Below are positions 12,716 through 22,723 of a stretch of DNA of 64,000 bases, piece by piece; position 1 is the stretch's first letter; every line of letters begins with the position of its first letter. A program made the translations under genes and the position numbers. This DNA comes from Cyanophora paradoxa (taxonomy: Eukaryota; Glaucocystophyceae; Cyanophorales; Cyanophoraceae), in contig QPMI01000170.1 in assembly GCA_004431415.1 (NCBI GenBank), positions 62,001 to 126,000 of the forward strand. The letters are read 5' to 3'. The notes under the pieces are model-generated. The model saw only the letters and a list, made by a program, of their open reading frames with translations. It was not told the origin of the DNA and did no database searches.

Positions 12716-14982
12716 GTCGCGAAGGCGGAGAAGATGCCGGGGGCGTGCTGCGAGCCGCCGGCCTGCGTGTGCGCGCAGTCGCCGTGCACGGAGCCGCCGG
12801 CGTGGAGGGAGCCGCCGGAAGCGAAGACGTTGCCGCCGTGCGTCGAGCCGTTGACATGGAGGGCCGCCATGCCGACCTGCAGCGCGTTGTGCACGGAGCC
12901 GCCGGCGTGCACGGAGCCGCCGGCCGCCGCCGCGAGGCCGCCCCGCACGGAGCCGCCGGCCGCGAAGAGGGCGCCGGCCCGGATGGAGCCGTCGTTGTAG
13001 ATGCTGCCGGTGTGAACCGAGTCGCCGGCGACGGAGGTGCTGCAGCTGCTGTCGCCGGGGCCGGGGGGGCCGGCGGAGAGGCGGTGGGCGCCGATGAGGA
13101 TGGAGTTGAGGGTGTTGGGGCTGATGGTGGAGGTGAGGGGGTCGGCGAGGAGGGAGCCCTCGGGGATGGCGTTGAGGCCCATCGAGCCCAGGGCCGCGTC
13201 CACGTCGACCTGCATCGAGTCGGCGTAGAGCTCCGCCGGCAGCGGCGGGCCCGGGCTCTCCCCCAGCAGCGGCCCCTTCAGGAACTCGGGCGGCGTGTTC
13301 AGCGGCGAGAGGCCCGTCATCAGCATCCCGTTCCCCGCGTCCCCCATGAGGAAGCCGGCGAGGCTCTCGTCCGAGTGCACGCCGCTCGCCACCTCCCCGT
13401 GCCCCGGCATCGCCATCGAGTCGCTCCCCAGCACCCCGTTCGTCAGCGAGTGCTTCCGCGACGCCCCTCCCTCCCCGTACAGCCGCTGCGCGCCCGCCGG
13501 CTCGCAGGGCGGGGCGGGGCCGGCGGGGGCGGGGGCGGGGGCGGACCCGGACGGGGGACTCGCTGGCGAGGGTGTCGAAGGCGAGGAGGCGCGTGCGCTC
13601 GCAGGCGAGGACGGTGCTCGTCCGCGACGCGAACGGCTCCAGCAGCGCCGCCTCCCCAAAGCTCTCCCCGGGCCCCAGCACCGTCCCCTTGCCCGTCTCC
13701 TCGTCGTTCACTGCGCCCCCGGCGCCCGCGCGTCGTCGGATCGGCGCCCGGCCGGCGCCCCTCGGCGCTGCGCACCCAGGCAGGAGCCGTCGAGGATGAA
13801 GAAGGCCGTCGTGCCGATCTCCCCCGTGGAGAAGACTGCGGCCGGGCGGTTGGCGGCCGGCCGCGGGGGCGGATGCGGGGGGGCGCACTGGCGTGCTCGG
13901 CTTCGTAGACGACGACCCGCGCGATGCCGAGGAGCTCCCGTGCCGCCTCCGCGAACTTGGAGAAGAGGGGGAAGTCCTTCAGCTTCGCCAGGAGCTCCTC
14001 CACGTCCGCCGCCGACCGCACGTGGCCCTTGCGGTCCACAGCACTGTTCTCGCTGCGCCAGAGCCGTCAGCGCAAGCAAGGCAGAGCCCCAGGTTGCGGG
14101 GAGCCTTGCCTGTTGAGGCAGCGGAGCGCGCGAGCCTCCTGGAGTCGAGCCGCAGCTTCCGCAGTGACGATCGGCTCCGTGGGTACGAATGCGTTCGTGA
14201 AAACTTCCCGGCAGACGTTGCTCGCTCGCTGCAGGAGTTCTTTGTTCTCTTCTCGCTGAACAGGGCCGAAGAAGACGAGCACGGCACAGACGTCGTTCGC
14301 CGTGTTCAGCAATGGTACAGCGAGCGCCGAGCGCAGCCCCGCCTCTCTCGCCAACTCACGCCTGGAGAAGACGCGCTCCGGTAGCTGTTCTCTGTTAGCG
14401 AAAGGACCCGGCCCAGCGCAAGACAGAGCAAAAAGAGAGAATCAGATATCGCACAAGGCTAACGTCTGAATTCCTGCGAAGAGAAGGTGCGTGAGCAGAG
14501 CGTGGCAAGCACCGCAATCGCGACAGCAGGCGCGCGGACCACTCATGGCATCGACTCGCCCACTGTAAGGAGAGAAGAGAGCAAAAGTTAGCCGGTAAGT
14601 AACGATAGAAGGCCGCAAAGAGCGTGGCGAAGGTGGCGCGGACCACACGGCCAAGCACGTCCTGGTGCGGCAAGAACTTCCGCACTTTGGCCGCCGCACG
14701 AAACTTGGAAATCTCTGGCTTGTTTGCCGAGTCCCAGCCTCTGCTTAGGCCGAGCGCCTGCGACCAACCGCTCCCCGATCGAAAGCGATAAGGAGCATCC
14801 GGGGAGCTGACCGGTCCTGATGCATCTAGGGAAGGTGTCCATGCCTCCGCAACCACGAAGCCAGTGCCCGGATCGCACATGCGGTGGAGCACATCTGCGC
14901 GGGTTCGTGACTTCGCGCCCAACCGCGCGATCAAAGAAGCGTAGCCAAATGGAAATGTCTCACAGTCTAAGGCACCCTCCAT
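10440..14982 (-). CDS. NIN-like/RWP-RK transcription factor with GAF-like, cyclic-nucleotide-binding and PB1 domains
   Basis: The N-terminal exons (about 14980-14070) look like the GAF-like region of NLP proteins, including VAEAWTP, PHQDVLGRVV and REAGLRSALAVPLLNT. Next, between about 14040 and 13560, comes a cyclic-nucleotide-binding fold: LKDFPLFSKFAEAARELL, FSTGEIGTTAFFILDGS, GPGESFGEAALL, RTSTVLACERTRLLAFD. A long Ser/Gly/His-rich linker with a Gln tract follows. The RWP-RK DNA-binding motif is built from two exons (about 12070-11840): VRFEELAQHFTSPL through NMGVCAT, then LKKICRSYGIDRWPSRKI with the RWPxRK core. A C-terminal PB1 domain (about 10860-10570) contains MKAIFGEEIARFKF, ITLKYKDDDG and LVRDSDLKECL. 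Stop at 10440-10442. RWP-RK/NLP proteins control nitrate responses in plants and green algae. The embedded cNBD is unusual for the family. About eight introns; the exact first exon is uncertain. Confidence 0.85.
12584..12714 (-). repeat. Polyglutamine-encoding CAG/CAA tract
   Basis: On the minus strand this is a run of about 40 Gln codons: a CAG block, a long pure CAA block and a second CAG block, with a short His interruption. The CAA block is striking in a genome that otherwise strongly prefers C or G at third positions. It lies in the linker between the cNBD and the RWP-RK motif. Length polymorphism is likely. Confidence 0.9.
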
Positions 14983-15207
14983 GAAGCCGACGCAGCGCTC
15001 CGGGCGGGCTAGCACAGCATCGGCTTGACCGCCCTAAGGGCCTCTTGCTTCTACCTCTGTTTTCTTGTATTCACGAGACAGAGCTTCCAGCTTATTCAGC
15101 GAGGCCACTAGGAGCCGAGTGCAGCCGCTGCCGCCGCCGCAGTGCCGCGATCAGGGGGGGGTACGTGTCAGCCGATTAGAAAGGGAGTCTCTTATCGCGG
15201 CCCACGG

Positions 15208-15387
15208 GCACGCGGCCGCCGCGGCGGCCCGGCGCCCAGATCTAGGCTATTCGCTCGGTGACTCGCATCACTCGGTGTCGATTCCAGGCGTACACCGCTC
15301 GCGGAGCGCTGTGCGCAGCGCGGACGGTATCTGAAGGCCCGACAGGCACGCGGCCGCCGCGGCGGCCCGGCGCCCAGATCTAGGCTA
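15208..15387. repeat. 42-bp direct repeat pair
   Basis: The 42 nt at 15208-15249 recur exactly at 15346-15387. The core contains GCGGCCGCCGCGGCGGCC, a GC palindrome-like block, and ends in CAGATCTAGGCTA. The flanking sequences differ. Confidence 0.85.
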
Positions 15388-15413
15388 ATTATATGTCGAT
15401 TCCGCTCAGCAGC

Positions 15414-15581
15414 CTGCTCTTTACACGGTAGCTACACGCCCACACGCTACGTGCTGGTACCCGGGGGATGCCGGGCCCGTAGGGGGATAGTAGAGCAGTG
15501 CCAGGCTCCGCAAAGCCCCGAAAAACGAGGCGCGAACCGGGCTACCCCCGTCTGCGAGGCCTATCCTTTTGGAAGGCGGCC
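15414..15581 (+). repeat. Dispersed repeat A, copy 1
   Basis: About 168 bp shared with 46244-46407 and, in shortened form, with 60814-60878. Landmarks are CTCTTTACACGGTAGC, GGTACCCGGGGGATGCCGGG and CGTCTGCGAGGCCTATCC. Copies differ by small substitutions and a 2-bp gap. No terminal inverted repeats or coding potential are visible. Confidence 0.85.
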
Positions 15582-15612
15582 TACGCGATGAAGAAGAATA
15601 CTAAAGGCTACC

Positions 15613-17658
15613 CTAGCCTACTGCTGCTGCTGCTGCTGGGGGCCCTCCTGGGGGCTGCTGCTGCAAGTTGCAGCCTGCGCACGCGCAAGCGGACGCGTTG
15701 TCGTCGCGGTTGCAATCGATCGTCAGAGGATGCGGGGTGCGAATTCGAATTTTTTCGGAACGGCGATGGGGGCGCACGGCGTGGGCGTGGCGGGAAGCGT
15801 GGTGCCAGTGGCCGAGGGCGGCGTGGGCCGACGCAAACGCCATGTCTAGCTCCTGCAAGAGGTAGTGGTCGGGGTGCAGCGGCCGCCCCCCCGAGCCCGA
15901 GCGCGGCCTACGCCGGCGACGAAGTCAACGATCGGAACGGCGGGGCGCCCGGCGCTGGAGGTGGGGCGCACGGGGGCGCGAGGCGAGCGTGTAGGGCGCC
16001 AAGGACGAGCAGCGCCTCTTCGGGCTCGCCGCCGCGCAGCCGCAGCCCGGCCTCCGCCAGCTCCTGCTCCGCCCGCCCCGCCTCTCGCGCCGGGCCCCCG
16101 CCCCCGTCCTCCCCGCACGCCGAACATCTCCACCGCGCCGCCTCCCCGGGGCCGCTCTCCTCCGGGAAGAGGTACCCTGCGGGGGCGCTCGCGCGGCGCT
16201 CTGCGGCGGGGGCGAGAGGGAGGGCGCGCCATCGGAGCAGGAGGGGCACGGCCAGGCGTCCGTGGTGTCCGGCAGGGAGCAGGCCTCGCAGCGGCACCAG
16301 AAGAGCTGCGCGGCCGGCGTGGGCGGCGGGGTCGTGTGGGCGGCGCGTGCCAGGGCGGGCGGGGCGGGCCTTGTCGCGGAGGAGGAGGGGCCGGCGGAGG
16401 CGGCGCGGCGCCATGCCCGCGTAGCTGATCGAGAGCTCCTCCCCCGCCCCGATCGCCTGCCCCGCGCCCTGAGCCGCCGCAGAAACGCCGCGCGGGGCGG
16501 CGCGGCGCGGGGTGGCGCGGGGCGGCTCACGCGGCCGGCGACGACGGCGAGGGAGGGCCCGCGGACGGCGAAGGTGCAGTTCGGGGCGCACGCGTGGGAG
16601 AGCATCGACGCCGCAGGGAAGACCTGCGGGGCCCTCAGCCCCGCCCGCCACAGCGCGGCGCGGCGGGAGGCTGGGGACCGCGCAGGCGACGCTTTCGCCG
16701 CCGTCCGGGCCCTGCGCCGGCCCGGGGACCGCGAAGGCGTTGATCAAGAGGACCCCCAGGGCGTGCTGCGTCTCCTCCAGCGTCGGGGGCCCCGGGCCCG
16801 CCACCGGCCAGCGGGCCTTCGCGGGGCGTGAGGGCGGCGCGGGGCCGGGCAAGGGGGGCGGGGGCGGACGGCGAGGAGGGCGCGGTGGAGGCGGGCGGCG
16901 GCGGGGAGGAGCTGCTGATCGAGGAAGGGCCGCGGGTGCTCGCCCAGGAGCGACGCTAGCTCCCCCACCGCCCCCGCCTCCCGCCCCGCCCCGCTCAGTC
17001 CGTCGGCGCCGCACGGGGGTGGCGGAGGCACGCCGGCGCGCACCCGCTCGTCCCCGAGGCGCGAGAGGATCAGCAGGCGGGCCGCGCATCTATATGAGCC
17101 GTCAGTTCGGACTCCCCGCACGCGTCCTAATGATCTCGCCGAGAGGCACAGCGCACTGCGCGTGCTGCGCCCCGACGAACTTGCGCTTCTCTGGCGCCTC
17201 CCTCGCCAGGAACGGGAAGATTCCCTCGAGGAGCGCCCGCCGCCGCAGCGCCTCGTCCCGCCAACGGTACTCCTGCGCGAACGCGGGAAGTGAGACCACA
17301 GGAGCCATGGCGCAGCGAAGCGCAGCTGTGGCCCGCCGACCAGGGAGAGCTCAGCCTCGACACCGCAGCCGATGTTGTGCCGAGGCTCGGCGCCGGTCGC
17401 ACAGCCCTCAGAGCAGTACCACGCGTCGCACTGGGGGCACGCCAGCTCCGCTCCAGCCGGAAGCGGCGCCGCGCATTGCGAGCAAGCCTGCGCTCTTGCT
17501 GCCGGGAGAACGGCAAGCGCAGCAGCGCGGTCGACGAGAACCGTGTCGCCTGCGCTGAAGCCGTCCATGGCGTAGATCACCCGGCCGCGCTGCTCCGTCC
17601 AGCGCATACCGACGCGCGGGGCGGCGCGCGCCAGCAGTCCCCCTATCGTCGAGCGCAT
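15613..17658 (-). CDS. SMYD-like SET and MYND domain lysine methyltransferase
   Basis: Start ATG at 17656-17658 (MRSTIGGLLARAAPRVG). The first exon carries a MYND zinc finger with the pattern C-x2-C, C-x2-C-x4-C-x3-C and then H/C: ACSQCAAPLP, ACPQCDAWYCSEGC. SET-domain landmarks follow: ALGVLLINAFAV, SHACAPNCTF (the NHSCxPN-type AdoMet-binding motif, with Ala for Ser) and GEELSISYAGM. A post-SET cysteine cluster (FWCRCEACSLPD) is near 16300. The last exon (from about 15856) reads ELDMAFASAHAALGHWHHA, matching the helical C-terminal region of SMYD proteins, and runs on to a Gln/Pro/Ala-rich tail ending at 15613. The tail abuts repeat A. The protein probably methylates histone or non-histone lysines; the substrate is unknown. 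Confidence 0.82.
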
Positions 17659-17743
17659 ACGAATGAATGTCTACCCCCGCAGGCTCCGGCCCCCCACTTG
17701 GCTTCATCTTGTCCAGCCGCGCGCAGCCATCCAGCAGCGCAAG
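17659..17743. promoter_or_regulatory. 85-bp divergent promoter region
   Basis: Only 85 bp separate the start codons of the SMYD-like gene (-) and the ML-domain gene (+), so both must share regulatory DNA. No canonical core element is recognised. A start for the plus gene 81 bp further upstream (17663) is also open, which would make the gap only a few bases. Confidence 0.5.
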
Positions 17744-18754
17744 ATGACGAAGCTCGGCGGAGGACCGACCCTGCTCCTTTGGGGGTCGATCGCGTGCGCG
17801 TTTGCGCTCCTCGCTTCCGCGGACTTCGTTCCGACAAAAGACTGCATCGGCGGCGATGCTCCTGTGCGAGATGTGAAGGTCACGATCAGCCCTTATCCGA
17901 TCTCGGGTTCGTTAACGCGCTGCGCATCGTCGCCGCGCACGGAAGCGCGCTCCTCACGCTCAAGCGCTCGGTCAGGCTCCAGCATCTTCGTGAACGTGAC
18001 AGGCGAGTCTTTCCAGCGTTTTCCTCGCCATTGGAGGTCCCGCTAGGGCAGGCTCCGAACAGCGCACCCTAGCGAACGCACCTTTCGCGCGCGAGATTGA
18101 CGCCCCTGCAGGCAACGCGACGCGCACCGTCACTGGTGGCACGTATTCAGTGACGCTCAAGAAGGCACGTGCTTTTCCAATCCGCTATAGGCTTCGAATT
18201 TCCCGCGCGCCAGGCGCTTTTGTCGTTCTCGCGTGCGCTCACGTCGCCCTTTGCACCTCCGCAGTGGATTTTCACGGTGCTCAGCCTGACGGATAATTTC
18301 TGCGCCGTGGGCGAGGGCTCGCACGAATGTGAGTCGAATCAAATTGAACTATGAAATGTCACAAGGATGCCGTGGTCGCGCAGGTATGCCCCTGGAGGGC
18401 CGCACCAGTTTACTGGACTGCCCCTTGCCCCCGGGACCCTTCACTTTTCAGGGTGCGTCCGTCGAAGCCTGTTGACTTCGAGCTTGCAATTGCAATCCTC
18501 AAGCCTGATGCGCAGCTCGCTGCAACGTTCCGGGCTTCGCGCCCTCCGGCTCCTACGGCTTCCAGATCAACGCCGCGGACGATTCGAACGCCCCCCTGTT
18601 TTGCCAGAACACCAACGTGCAGGTCGCTTCCGGCGGGAACGTCCTTCGCCCGTCGTGGGCGAGTTTTCTTAGCAGTGCCCGCGGCGCGCACGCAGCCGCT
18701 TCGGACAGCGAGAACGGCGCAGCAGGCCGCGGGGATGATGAGTACGCGATATAG
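17744..18754 (+). CDS. Secreted ML-domain (NPC2/MD-2-like) lipid-binding protein, intact copy
   Basis: The ATG at 17744 gives MTKLGGGPTLLLWGS plus a hydrophobic Ala-rich core, a good signal peptide. The mature part starts VPTKDCIGGDAPVRDVKVTI, which fits the first strands of ML domains. Later exons give IFVNVTGE, ANAPFAREIDAPAG, TYSVTL, LLDCPLPPGPFTF, then GSYGFQINAADDSNAPLFC, matching the NPC2 pattern 'CP...G......P.G.Y.....D..g..l.C'. Stop TAG at 18752-18754 after a Ser/Ala-rich tail. About four introns. ML proteins bind sterols or phospholipids in endosomes or extracellular space. The left breakpoint of the tandem duplication (17873) falls inside this gene, so only this copy keeps its signal peptide. 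Confidence 0.75.
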
Positions 18755-20745
18755 CGACCGTCTTCCGTCGTATCGCTCTAGTTTGGTCATCCCTAGCTTT
18801 AGTCCTTCATGATCATGATCTTTCAACCTGTACCATAATGCGTTTTACCACAGACCTGTATAGATAGTGAACCTGTATAGATAGCGGACCTGTATACAGC
18901 TTGTCAATTTGGCTTCTTGCTGTTCGCTTTCAATCAACGACAGTCCACGTGCCACGGTGCACGTGCACCGCCGGGGCCGCAGTGGGCCCAGATATCTCCC
19001 GAGCAAAGCCCGGTGCAGCGCCGGCACTGCTGGCCTACTCGCTAGATCTTGAATTCTACATGCTAGAAGGGCGAGGGCTATGGGGCAAAAGATCATACGC
19101 CGGGGGGCTTGGTGAGGTAGCCGATGCCGATGAAGAACGTAAGCAGCGCGATGAGAGTGAGGGTGAAGTGGTACAGCGACTTCGCCCCCTGCATCACCTG
19201 CGCGCACGGGCCTGAGGAACCTGCGGGTGGCGCACGGAGCTGGGCGCCGGCGCTGCCTAGCCGCGAAACTTAATCGCACCATGTTGCGCATGGCCAGCTT
19301 GGTGAACGAGCCGGAGGGAAGTTCGGTGGGCTCGGAGGTGCCGCTAGTGGCCCCCTCGTCTTGCGGCGCCTCCTCCTTGCCCTCCGCCGCGGCGAAGATA
19401 CCGAACGACCTCCGAGGGGCGCGGCGGGCGGTGAAGCCAGCCGCGAACCTCAGCGGTGTCGCCGTGAACATCGTGTTGCACGCATCTCCAAAGAAGGCGC
19501 GCTGCACGGGCGTCTGCGGCAAGGACACGCCTGCACGAGCATCAGTACGGGGCCAGATCTAGATATGCCCGATGCGCCGGGTAGATATATCATGTTGCGA
19601 GCATGGCGTTGCACACCGCTCGAGCCAGACCGCACGACGATGGAGGCACGCGCCACAGGCGCCGCACGGGCGCACGGGGGCGACAGGACCGCTGCGGGGA
19701 GGCGAGGCATCGGTCCTGGAAAGCACATGCGCGCAGCAGCACGTCTGCGGACCGGGAACGAACGCCATATCAAAATGAAGACAGCAAGGTATACCAGGGG
19801 TACAGCAATAACAGCCGGCGCCTGGCCATTGCCATCAGACGTCGATATCGATGCAAGCGTTCTCGGTTCATCCAGTCCCTCCGGCGCCTTCGGCGCGGTG
19901 CGGCAAGCTCGCTCGAGTGTCGGCCACGTGCACGCAGCGCCGCGACGCCGCGCTCTTGCGAACGCGGCGACGGAACAACGAGCATGCGTTGGCATTCCTG
20001 GGTCATCGCTGTATGTGGAGCGCGGCAGCGCGCGCTGCAACCTCTCTGGACGCAAGAAGCAGCTTCGACAAGGCGCAGAGGGCAAGACGCGCACTTTCTG
20101 TTTCTGCGCAAGCGGGTTCCAGCTCGGAGAACCTCAACGAGGCGCTAAAGGTACACGGGGACGCAGCGCGGCGCGCATGCCCCGCATACGCATGCTCGCG
20201 TAGACATTTCCTTCGCGCAGGACGTTACTGTCTTCAGGGCGAGCGACGGAGCGGAGGTTCCTATCGTCACCCTCTGGGCGGAGAAGCCGACCTGCATTGC
20301 CTTCTTCAGGTTCGCTCGAGCTCAAACTTGCGCGCGCTCAGCGGCTGGCCTCGGGATTAGGGCTCACAGAGTCAGCGGGCAAGGGCCCCAGCGGCTCGCT
20401 GACTCTTAATCTAGCCTACAAGGCTGGAGCTCGTAGAGGCGCCGAGCATATCGCAGCGCCCCAACCCCATATGTCCTCCCTTTCCCGTGCCCCTCCGAGG
20501 CTCCAAGTCAGGTCGGCCCTCTTCACGATGTGTAACCGCCTCCTCGATGCAGGCATTGGGGTTGCGTACTTTGCAAGCAAGTTCGTACCCGTCCCTCTCC
20601 CCCTTCCCCATTCCCACCCCATTCCCACCCCGGCCCCCTCCCGCGGGGTTGAAGCCTCGGAGCGGCTGGTGGCCGCCACCCCGGGGCGGACGGGGCCTGA
20701 TCTCGAGTTTGGAGCAGCAGGCGGAGGCGCTGTCGGGGGTGGCGA
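17873..20745. repeat. Tandem segmental duplication, unit A
   Basis: A 2.87 kb block repeated immediately downstream (20746-23617). By eye the two copies differ only by two single-C deletions in unit B (in the C run at 19350 and near 20484 of unit A numbering). The unit starts inside the ML gene and ends inside the PRXL2-like gene. The junction shares at most one base of microhomology. Confidence 0.95.
19093..19471 (-). CDS. Small plastid-type membrane protein (unit A, intact)
   Basis: The ATG at 19469-19471 begins MFTATPLRFAAGFTARRAP, an Arg-rich leader with Phe at position 2, as in glaucophyte and red algal plastid transit peptides. An acidic/Ser-rich middle follows. One GT-AG intron of about 115 nt then joins LAMRNM to VMQGAKSLYHFTLTLIALL, a single transmembrane helix, before the C-terminus GYLTKPPGV and TGA at 19093-19095. 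The protein is about 95 residues. I do not recognise the family. The single C-terminal helix and size suggest a small thylakoid or envelope subunit, but this is inference. Confidence 0.6.
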
Positions 20746-20750
20746 TGTGA
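19851..20750 (+). pseudogene. Truncated PRXL2-like (AhpC/TSA_2) gene, unit A
   Basis: Same leader and first exons as the intact downstream copy (MQAFSVHPVPPAPS, DVTVFRASDGAEVPI, the FFR/HWGCVLCKQ active-site exons). The gene is cut at the duplication junction. The last exon reads EALSGVAM and hits TGA at 20748-20750, three codons into the fused ML sequence. It lacks most of the thioredoxin fold and is presumed non-functional. Confidence 0.75.
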
Positions 20751-21628
20751 AGGTCACGATCAGCCCTTATCCGATCTCGGGTTCGTTAACGCGCTGCGCA
20801 TCGTCGCCGCGCACGGAAGCGCGCTCCTCACGCTCAAGCGCTCGGTCAGGCTCCAGCATCTTCGTGAACGTGACAGGCGAGTCTTTCCAGCGTTTTCCTC
20901 GCCATTGGAGGTCCCGCTAGGGCAGGCTCCGAACAGCGCACCCTAGCGAACGCACCTTTCGCGCGCGAGATTGACGCCCCTGCAGGCAACGCGACGCGCA
21001 CCGTCACTGGTGGCACGTATTCAGTGACGCTCAAGAAGGCACGTGCTTTTCCAATCCGCTATAGGCTTCGAATTTCCCGCGCGCCAGGCGCTTTTGTCGT
21101 TCTCGCGTGCGCTCACGTCGCCCTTTGCACCTCCGCAGTGGATTTTCACGGTGCTCAGCCTGACGGATAATTTCTGCGCCGTGGGCGAGGGCTCGCACGA
21201 ATGTGAGTCGAATCAAATTGAACTATGAAATGTCACAAGGATGCCGTGGTCGCGCAGGTATGCCCCTGGAGGGCCGCACCAGTTTACTGGACTGCCCCTT
21301 GCCCCCGGGACCCTTCACTTTTCAGGGTGCGTCCGTCGAAGCCTGTTGACTTCGAGCTTGCAATTGCAATCCTCAAGCCTGATGCGCAGCTCGCTGCAAC
21401 GTTCCGGGCTTCGCGCCCTCCGGCTCCTACGGCTTCCAGATCAACGCCGCGGACGATTCGAACGCCCCCCTGTTTTGCCAGAACACCAACGTGCAGGTCG
21501 CTTCCGGCGGGAACGTCCTTCGCCCGTCGTGGGCGAGTTTTCTTAGCAGTGCCCGCGGCGCGCACGCAGCCGCTTCGGACAGCGAGAACGGCGCAGCAGG
21601 CCGCGGGGATGATGAGTACGCGATATAG
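20746..21628 (+). pseudogene. ML-domain gene copy lacking its first exon, unit B
   Basis: Begins at DVKVTISPYPISG and is otherwise identical to the upstream ML gene through the stop at 21626-21628. The start codon and signal peptide lie left of the duplicated block. The fused upstream PRXL2 reading frame terminates at the junction rather than reading through. It is therefore unlikely to make a secreted ML protein. Confidence 0.75.
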
Positions 21629-21966
21629 CGACCGTCTTCCGTCGTATCGCTCTAGTTTGGTCATCCCTAGCTTTAGTCCTTCATGATCATGATCTTTCAA
21701 CCTGTACCATAATGCGTTTTACCACAGACCTGTATAGATAGTGAACCTGTATAGATAGCGGACCTGTATACAGCTTGTCAATTTGGCTTCTTGCTGTTCG
21801 CTTTCAATCAACGACAGTCCACGTGCCACGGTGCACGTGCACCGCCGGGGCCGCAGTGGGCCCAGATATCTCCCGAGCAAAGCCCGGTGCAGCGCCGGCA
21901 CTGCTGGCCTACTCGCTAGATCTTGAATTCTACATGCTAGAAGGGCGAGGGCTATGGGGCAAAAGA

Positions 21967-22344
21967 TCATACGCCGGGGGGCTTGGTGAGGTAGCCGATG
22001 CCGATGAAGAACGTAAGCAGCGCGATGAGAGTGAGGGTGAAGTGGTACAGCGACTTCGCCCCCTGCATCACCTGCGCGCACGGGCCTGAGGAACCTGCGG
22101 GTGGCGCACGGAGCTGGGCGCCGGCGCTGCCTAGCCGCGAAACTTAATCGCACCATGTTGCGCATGGCCAGCTTGGTGAACGAGCCGGAGGGAAGTTCGG
22201 TGGGCTCGGAGGTGCCGCTAGTGGCCCCTCGTCTTGCGGCGCCTCCTCCTTGCCCTCCGCCGCGGCGAAGATACCGAACGACCTCCGAGGGGCGCGGCGG
22301 GCGGTGAAGCCAGCCGCGAACCTCAGCGGTGTCGCCGTGAACAT
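21967..22344 (-). pseudogene. Frameshifted copy of the small plastid membrane protein, unit B
   Basis: Identical to the unit A gene except for one missing C in the run at about 22223-22227. The leader still reads MFTATPLRFAAGF, but after APQDEG the frame shifts to PLAAPPSPP and ends without reaching the transmembrane exon. It is either a real inactivation or a homopolymer sequencing error. Confidence 0.65.
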
Positions 22345-22723
22345 CGTGTTGCACGCATCTCCAAAGAAGGCGCGCTGCACGGGCGTCTGCGGCAAGGACA
22401 CGCCTGCACGAGCATCAGTACGGGGCCAGATCTAGATATGCCCGATGCGCCGGGTAGATATATCATGTTGCGAGCATGGCGTTGCACACCGCTCGAGCCA
22501 GACCGCACGACGATGGAGGCACGCGCCACAGGCGCCGCACGGGCGCACGGGGGCGACAGGACCGCTGCGGGGAGGCGAGGCATCGGTCCTGGAAAGCACA
22601 TGCGCGCAGCAGCACGTCTGCGGACCGGGAACGAACGCCATATCAAAATGAAGACAGCAAGGTATACCAGGGGTACAGCAATAACAGCCGGCGCCTGGCC
22701 ATTGCCATCAGACGTCGATATCG

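Larger units (their letters stand above)
14983..15612. other. Intergenic with repeats
   Basis: Contains two copies of a 42-bp direct repeat (15208-15249 and 15346-15387, both ending AGATCTAGGCTA) and the first copy of dispersed repeat A (15414-15581). A possible ORF starting near 15498 runs through the repeat and is not convincing as a gene. Confidence 0.5.

Noticed and set aside
12105-12857. Poly-Asn and poly-Leu ORFs overlapping the Gln tract
   Set aside because: Other-frame readings of the same CAG/CAA tract; the Gln frame lies in the frame of the cNBD/RWP-RK gene.
15498-16424. Plus-strand ORF with a Leu-rich stretch resembling a signal peptide
   Set aside because: It starts inside repeat A and then runs antisense to the well-supported SET/MYND gene; the Leu run is the complement of its Gln codons.
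19851-20920. In-frame PRXL2-ML fusion protein across the duplication junction
   Set aside because: The PRXL2 frame hits TGA at 20748-20750 right after the junction; the open frame that crosses it (from 20297) is not the coding frame of PRXL2.
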